A DNA stretch of 64,000 nucleotides, taken from NCBI GenBank assembly GCA_002376235.1, contig DFNX01000017.1, positions 62,001 through 126,000 of the forward strand. Reading direction: 5' to 3'. Numbering within the stretch: position 1 is the stretch's first letter; every line of letters begins with the position of its first letter. The translations under genes were made by a program, and so were the position numbers. Below, one piece after another: positions 59,204 to 64,000 of the stretch. The notes under the pieces are model-generated. The model made no database searches and was not told the DNA's origin. It worked only from the letters and a program-made list of their open reading frames with translations. The DNA comes from Neorhizobium sp. UBA3556 (GTDB lineage: Bacteria; Pseudomonadota; Alphaproteobacteria; Rhizobiales; Rhizobiaceae).

Positions 59204-60167
59204 GCGCATACTCATCACCGGCGGGGCCGGATTGATCGGCTCTCATATTGCCGATCTCGTCGCACAGGAACAACCGGTCCGGATTGTCGTCCTTGACAAC
59301 TTCGTGCGCGGACGCCGTGAAAACCTCGCCACAGCAATGAGCCTGTCTCCTGTCGATGTAATCGAGGGAGACATTCGCGACAGAGCATTGCTTGCGTCCG
59401 TGTGCCGGGATGTCGATATCATCTTCCATCAGGCAGCCATCCGGATAACGCAATGCGCCGAAGAGCCGAGGCTCGCCTTCGAAGTGCTCGCGGAAGGCAC
59501 TTTCAATGTTCTCGAAGCAGCCGTTAACGCTGGCGTTTCGAAAGTCGTTGCCGCTTCGTCGGCGTCTGTGCTCGGGCTTGCCGAGAGTTTCCCGACGACT
59601 GAGGCGCATCACCCCTATAACAATCGCACGATCTATGGTGCAGCGAAAACGTTCAACGAGGGGTTGCTGCGAAGCTTTAACGACATGTACGGGCTTCAGT
59701 ATGTCGCGCTGCGATATTTCAATGTCTACGGCCCCCGCATGGACGTACATGGGGCGTATACCGAAGTACTGATCCGCTGGATGGAGCGTTTGGCGGCTGG
59801 CTTGCCGCCGATTATCTACGGAGACGGCAGTCAGACGATGGATTTCGTGCACGTTCGCGATATCGCCCGGGCGAATGTGCTGGCTGCAAAATCCGAGGTC
59901 AGCGACGAGGTTTTCAATGTTGCAAGCGGGAAGGAAACAAGTCTCCTGGAACTCGCGCAACTCCTCAGCAAAGTGATGGGATCGGCACTGCAGACCCACC
60001 ATCAGCCCGCAAGAGCGGTCAACGGTGTCACGCGCCGCCTTGCAGACACGACCAGGGCGCAAGACCAGCTTGGTTTCAAGGCAGATATCAGCTTGGAGGA
60101 TGGGTTGCGCGAGCTCGTCGACTGGTGGCGGCTCAACATGGCTGCTGCAGGAGGGCGCGCAGCATGA
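59193..60167 (+). CDS. NAD-dependent nucleotide-sugar epimerase/dehydratase
   Basis: A 324-aa extended short-chain dehydrogenase with G-G-A-G-L-I-G-S near 10-17 and S-S-A-S-V near 124-128. The usual Y-x3-K is Y-G-A-A-K, near 148-152. It resembles UDP-hexose 4-epimerases and 4,6-dehydratases; the Ser-Ser-Ala triad favours epimerase chemistry but does not fix the substrate. ATG 59193 follows GAGGGA. It overlaps the acyltransferase before it and the aminotransferase after it. Confidence 0.88.
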   Translation: MKGKRILITGGAGLIGSHIADLVAQEQPVRIVVLDNFVRGRRENLATAMSLSPVDVIEGDIRDRALLASVCRDVDIIFHQAAIRITQCAEEPRLAFEVLAEGTFNVLEAAVNAGVSKVVAASSASVLGLAESFPTTEAHHPYNNRTIYGAAKTFNEGLLRSFNDMYGLQYVALRYFNVYGPRMDVHGAYTEVLIRWMERLAAGLPPIIYGDGSQTMDFVHVRDIARANVLAAKSEVSDEVFNVASGKETSLLELAQLLSKVMGSALQTHHQPARAVNGVTRRLADTTRAQDQLGFKADISLEDGLRELVDWWRLNMAAAGGRAA

Positions 60168-61342
60168 TCATTCCAGTTGCCAGGCCCGCTCTGGGAGAGC
60201 ACGAGGCCGAGGCTGCACGACGGGTAATCCATTCGGGCTGGGTGACCCAGGGGCCGGAAGTGGCAGCGTTCGAGAGCGAATTCGCAGCCTTTGTTGGCTC
60301 TCCGCATGCATGCGCTGTTTCCAATTGCACGACCGCACTTCACCTTGCGTTGAAAGCGGTCGGTGTCGTTGCGGGCGACGAGGTTATCACCGTCAGTCAT
60401 TCATTTATCGCGACCGCAAACGCGATCCGCTATTGCGACGCTTTGCCGGTATTCGTCGACATCGAGGCGGGTGGCTATAATATTGACCCGAACCTCATCG
60501 AGGCGGCGATCACGCCCCGTACGAAGGCAATCTTGTGTGTTCATCAGTTGGGCATGCCTTGTGATCTGCGCGCGATCGTCGAAATCGGGAAACGCCATTC
60601 CTTACCGATTATCGAGGACGCGGCCTGCGCAACAGGCAGTGAAATCCTGTGGAACGGACAATGGGAAAAGATTGGTAAGCCGCATGGAGACATTGCCTGC
60701 TTCTCCTTCCATCCGCGAAAGGTGATCACCACTGGTGACGGCGGCATGCTGACAACCTCCAGTGCTGAATTCGATCGCAAGTTCCGGTTATGGCGTCAAC
60801 ATGGGATGAGCGTTACCGATACCGCGCGCCATGGATCGAAACAGGTCATCTTCGAAGACTATGAAGAATTGGGCTACAACTATCGCATGACGGACCTGCA
60901 GGCCGCCATCGGCCGAGAACAATTGCGGCGCTTGCCGGGACTGGTCAGAGAGCGTCGACAGCTGGTTGAGGCCTATCGTGCGCAGTTGTCATCGCTCGGA
61001 CTGTCTCTACCCACGGAGCCGAGTTGGACCCGAAGCAACTGGCAAAGCTTCTGTGTTGAATTGCCCGTTGGACTGGATCAGAGAGCTGTCATGCAAACGC
61101 TGCTCGATCAAGGGATCTCCACACGGCGCGGCATCATGAATATCCATCTGGAAAAAGCCTATAGCCGTCAAAACAGTCATCGCGCGGCGACACTTCTTGA
61201 CCGGAGCGTGTCGGCGCAGGAGCAAACGATCATCCTGCCACTCTTTAGCGGAATGACCGATATCGAGCTTCTACGCGTCACCGAGGCCTTACGCCAACAT
61301 TTTGCAGAGGCGGTGAAGGACGGTCCGCTTTTGACCTCATGA
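60164..61342 (+). CDS. DegT/DnrJ/EryC1/StrS aminotransferase, second copy
   Basis: A 392-aa PLP enzyme, the PLP Lys being Lys186 (in F-H-P-R-K-V-I-T-T). The start, I-P-V-A-R-P-A-L-G, and the S-G-W-V-T-Q-G-P segment near 24-31 are typical of the perosamine-synthase/C4-aminotransferase branch. Its substrate could be a UDP-4-keto sugar or the GDP-4-keto-6-deoxy-mannose made by gmd. ATG 60164 overlaps the epimerase stop by 4 bp. It ends the plus-strand operon and converges on the flippase gene. Confidence 0.9.
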   Translation: MIIPVARPALGEHEAEAARRVIHSGWVTQGPEVAAFESEFAAFVGSPHACAVSNCTTALHLALKAVGVVAGDEVITVSHSFIATANAIRYCDALPVFVDIEAGGYNIDPNLIEAAITPRTKAILCVHQLGMPCDLRAIVEIGKRHSLPIIEDAACATGSEILWNGQWEKIGKPHGDIACFSFHPRKVITTGDGGMLTTSSAEFDRKFRLWRQHGMSVTDTARHGSKQVIFEDYEELGYNYRMTDLQAAIGREQLRRLPGLVRERRQLVEAYRAQLSSLGLSLPTEPSWTRSNWQSFCVELPVGLDQRAVMQTLLDQGISTRRGIMNIHLEKAYSRQNSHRAATLLDRSVSAQEQTIILPLFSGMTDIELLRVTEALRQHFAEAVKDGPLLTS

Positions 61343-61405
61343 TCGGGACGTCTGTTGAGCAACAATCCAGTCTGGCCGATCATCAGCGCAATGGATGATG
61401 TGCCC

Positions 61406-62914
61406 TCATGCCCATTTCGCCACCCATCCCCTGATGATTGCCGGCAGAGCTTCCGGTGGAAGCAATCGCGCCAGCCGACGCAAGGAATAAAGCGACATCA
61501 GGATCACCGCGACCGAGCCTGTTGACAGAGCGAGCCAGAGCGGAAGATTGCCGACAGCCAGAAATACCAGTCCAGATAGTGATAGCATGATCAGCCCGTG
61601 CCGGCGGTTCGCCGCAGACCAGCGAAAGCCGGTAAGGCGTCGAACTATTATATAGATCAACACACTGTGCCACAGGTAAAGACCGAAAAATGCGACGCCG
61701 GATCCCGAAACGCCGAGCTTCGGCACGAGAATCCAAGCAAGGCCCAGATGCACGATTGTTGCGGCCACCTCCGTGCAGAGGAAAATTTTCTGCGCTCCTT
61801 TCGCCACGATGATGAAACCGACCGGCCAGACGATAATGCGGAGCATCATACCGAGACAAAGCCAGCGCAGAAGCTCCACTGCGCCCTGAAACTGGGCGGA
61901 ATAGAATAAGCTCATGATGAAGGGCGCTAGTGTAAGCGTTGCAAGCAATCCGGGACCGGCCAACAGCATGCTGATCTCAGCCTGCTCGTTGACAAGCCGG
62001 TTACAATCGTCCGTGTTGCCGATAGCCGCTGTCAGACGTGGATAGAAATCAGTTCCCATCGCCTGCAGAATGAAGCCGGTATAAAGGCCACCGACGGCCC
62101 AGGCGGCCTGATATAGTCCTGCCGCCTCCACGCCCCCGTCTGTCAGGACGATGATGCGGATGAGATAGGCTGTGCCGAATGTGAGCAGCGTGCTTATCAT
62201 GAATGCGACGCCGAGGCGCAGCAGGGCGGTGGATTCCGTTCGAAACTGACGGACAGACAATGACGCCACCGGCAATCTGATCTGCCTGCTGAACCACCAT
62301 ATGGAAAGAGCGGAAAGCGCGGCTGTCCCCACAAGGGCCGGTGCAATCGCCTGGCGCCCGAATATGTAGATCAGGGGAATGGTGACAATGGTGGAAAATA
62401 AGCCCGAGAGCACGTTGATATAGGCAAGGCTCGAGATACCGCGCAGGCCTTGGATCAGCGCACTTTCCCCAGATGACACCAGCCTGAAGAAAACGGCAAG
62501 GGCAAGCAGGAATATGGCTCCGACATGCTGATGGTCGCCGAAGGTCAAGTTCGATATCGGAAATGCCAGTCCGGCGAGAAGAAGGACACCAAGCAAACCG
62601 AGTAAAACCGACAGACGCCTGAGCACTGCCGCTGTTCGCGAAACGCGCGTGTCGTCACCGCTGCTTGCAGCCTCTGCAACCTGACGCACGCCGCTGCCGC
62701 CGACACCGAGGCCGGCAATGGCCTGCGCGATATCCATAATGGAGCCGTAAAGGCCCATCAGCCCCACGCCTTCTGGGCCGAGAAATATAGCCATGGCTTT
62801 GTTGCGCACGATGCCAAGCGCAACATTGATGAGGGAAGAGCCACCCATCCATATCGTTGACTTAAGGATCTGGGTGTAGGTCTGACTGCGCGATGGTGTC
62901 AGGGGATAGGTCAT
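61406..62914 (-). CDS. Wzx-like polysaccharide flippase (MOP/PST exporter superfamily)
   Basis: A 502-aa membrane protein with 12 to 14 predicted hydrophobic helices spread along the sequence, and M-G-L-Y-G-S-I-M-D near 54-62. It should flip lipid-linked repeat units across the inner membrane before polymerisation. ATG 62914 was selected because AGGGA is nearby and the first 54 residues of the longer frame (from 63076) are hydrophilic and overlap the export gene. No Wzy polymerase is recognisable in the window. Confidence 0.9.
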   Translation of the reverse strand: MTYPLTPSRSQTYTQILKSTIWMGGSSLINVALGIVRNKAMAIFLGPEGVGLMGLYGSIMDIAQAIAGLGVGGSGVRQVAEAASSGDDTRVSRTAAVLRRLSVLLGLLGVLLLAGLAFPISNLTFGDHQHVGAIFLLALAVFFRLVSSGESALIQGLRGISSLAYINVLSGLFSTIVTIPLIYIFGRQAIAPALVGTAALSALSIWWFSRQIRLPVASLSVRQFRTESTALLRLGVAFMISTLLTFGTAYLIRIIVLTDGGVEAAGLYQAAWAVGGLYTGFILQAMGTDFYPRLTAAIGNTDDCNRLVNEQAEISMLLAGPGLLATLTLAPFIMSLFYSAQFQGAVELLRWLCLGMMLRIIVWPVGFIIVAKGAQKIFLCTEVAATIVHLGLAWILVPKLGVSGSGVAFFGLYLWHSVLIYIIVRRLTGFRWSAANRRHGLIMLSLSGLVFLAVGNLPLWLALSTGSVAVILMSLYSLRRLARLLPPEALPAIIRGWVAKWA

Positions 62915-62972
62915 GGAGTGTCCCTGCTGCTTCCTCGCCTCCTGACCAGGATGCAAAGATGACTTTCCTGCG

Positions 62973-64000
62973 TTACTGGCTGGCCTGATCGGGTGCTGTT
63001 CCTGTTTCGGGAGTTGGAACGCGCGTCGCTCCGAACGATCCACTGGAAAGCAGAGGTTGGGTAACCTTAACGACATCGCCCGGAACCAGTGTCGTCGTTT
63101 CGGAAGCGATAAACTGCGTGATCTGCTCGTCTTTCCGACGGCTCACGGTAAAGGAAAGCGGCAGGTCTTCGCCCGTCCGTTGTGAACCGTCGTCATCCAG
63201 GAGGTTCTCGATGAGCAGCTTCTGTGTCGTTTCCCTTTTCATTTTCAGCTGGTCGAAATTCGCCTGTTCCGACTGCAGCTCGGATGCGACTTCGCTTCGT
63301 CGCGTGTCATGGAGGCCCTCAAGGTTTCTCCGTGCCTCGCTTATCCCTTGGCGAGCCCGCATCATTGCGGTGAGAATATCGAGACGATCTGCGCGATAGG
63401 CCGTGAGCAACCGTTCCAGCTCCAGCTGGCGCGAGGTGATTGCGAGGCCCTGTTCAACCAGGTTTCGAACGCCATTCAGCTGATCTTCCACGGATTTTAC
63501 ATTGGCTTCAGCACCCTGCAGCTTTTCCTTCAGCGTATCGACCTCGGTGTTCAGCAGGTCGCCCAATTCCATAAAAGCTTTTGATTGCCTCTCCAGCGCA
63601 TTTGCGCGGGTTCGATTTATCACCCGCTCCTGATCGAAAATTGCCGCGGCATATTGCTGGTCAGCGCCTGAGGGCTGGTCGAAGGTGATGTCTGCGGTTC
63701 CTGCCATCTCTGCTCGAAGTCGAGCCAACTTTGCCGAATGCCGCAGCAGCGTCTGTTCGATTTCCTGCAACTCGCCTTTGAGGTTGATTGTCTGCACGTG
63801 CTGCTGGCTTGCGGCGCGTCGCGGTCCACCACTCATCGTCAAGGACTGCAATACGGTAAGGCCAGGATAGAACTTGTATTCTCCCGGTCGCGAAACCGCG
63901 CCGGTAACATAAATAGGCGGGTATTCAATGACTTCGAGGGTAACCGTCGGTCGCTGGACCAGACTGATTTTTTCCTGAAAACGCTTGGCAATTTCGTCCG
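62973..64000 (-). CDS. ExoF/Wza-like polysaccharide export protein (5' end cut by the window edge)
   Basis: The frame is open through position 64000, so the N-terminus with the leader and first export domain is missing; about 341 residues remain. The visible part begins with the end of a poly-export domain, then an SLBB-type segment (V-T-G-A-V-S-R-P-G-E-Y near 63938-63906), a long helical coiled coil, and a second beta segment with V-P-G-D-V-V-K-V near the end. This layout fits ExoF-type periplasmic/outer-membrane export proteins of rhizobia. An internal ATG at 63851 is not the start. Confidence 0.88.
   Translation of the reverse strand, partial: DEIAKRFQEKISLVQRPTVTLEVIEYPPIYVTGAVSRPGEYKFYPGLTVLQSLTMSGGPRRAASQQHVQTINLKGELQEIEQTLLRHSAKLARLRAEMAGTADITFDQPSGADQQYAAAIFDQERVINRTRANALERQSKAFMELGDLLNTEVDTLKEKLQGAEANVKSVEDQLNGVRNLVEQGLAITSRQLELERLLTAYRADRLDILTAMMRARQGISEARRNLEGLHDTRRSEVASELQSEQANFDQLKMKRETTQKLLIENLLDDDGSQRTGEDLPLSFTVSRRKDEQITQFIASETTTLVPGDVVKVTQPLLSSGSFGATRVPTPETGTAPDQASQ

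Noticed and set aside
1..64000. Search by eye for CRISPR arrays, insertion sequences, integrases, tRNA and rRNA genes
   Set aside because: No regularly spaced repeats, transposase- or integrase-like proteins, terminal repeats or tRNA cloverleaf patterns were noticed. A small RNA gene could be missed without computation.

Overview
The window looks like a chromosome or megaplasmid segment of an alphaproteobacterium of the Rhizobiales (Rhizobium/Agrobacterium type). The reasons are the G+C-rich coding sequence, the many solute-binding-protein ABC transporters with GntR, AraC and RpiR regulators, a xoxF-xoxG-xoxJ methanol locus with glutathione-linked formaldehyde genes, and a large exopolysaccharide cluster. 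I saw no rRNA, tRNA, insertion sequence, phage gene or CRISPR array. This is judged from sequence patterns only; no database search was possible.

Layout. (1) 1-5.9 kb: the 5' end of a secreted protein on the minus strand, then lanthanide-type methanol dehydrogenase xoxF, cytochrome xoxG, xoxJ, glutathione-dependent formaldehyde dehydrogenase frmA and a Gfa-family protein. Methanol would be oxidised to formaldehyde in the periplasm and formaldehyde trapped on glutathione in the cytoplasm. (2) 6.3-13.5 kb: a GntR regulator divergent from a peptide-type ABC importer with a built-in M20 peptidase. (3) 14-21.7 kb: an AraC regulator, an RbsABC-type sugar/polyol importer, two short-chain dehydrogenases and an FGGY pentulose kinase, probably for a pentitol. 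(4) 22-23.3 kb: rarA. (5) 23.3-29.1 kb: a lipid-type module resembling E. coli ynbABCD (CDP-alcohol phosphatidyltransferase, hydrolase-methyltransferase fusion, PAP2-phosphatase fusion, CdsA-like enzyme), extended by a PlsC-like acyltransferase and an unknown three-helix membrane protein. (6) 29.3-37.3 kb: an RpiR regulator and a glutathione-type gsiABCD importer, followed by an M55 D-aminopeptidase and the isoaspartyl peptidase iaaA. (7) 37.6-64 kb: an exopolysaccharide cluster on both strands, with GDP-fucose genes, a Wzc/ExoP-like chain-length protein, at least seven glycosyltransferases including the polyprenyl-phosphate initiating enzyme, UDP-xylose synthase, an amino-sugar branch (two DegT aminotransferases, two left-handed beta-helix acyltransferases, Gfo/Idh oxidoreductase, epimerase), a secreted beta-helix protein, a Wzx-like flippase and a truncated ExoF/Wza-like export protein.

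Regulatory DNA. In all three ABC operons a GC-rich hairpin lies just downstream of the binding-protein gene, and another follows xoxF. This fits a design that gives the first, abundantly needed product more mRNA than the downstream genes. Perfect palindromes sit upstream of the RpiR gene, between gntR and its transporter, upstream of xoxF and upstream of the amino-sugar genes.

The best candidate for a poorly described system is the ynb-like module. All the parts of a phospholipid pathway are present, but the product is unknown.
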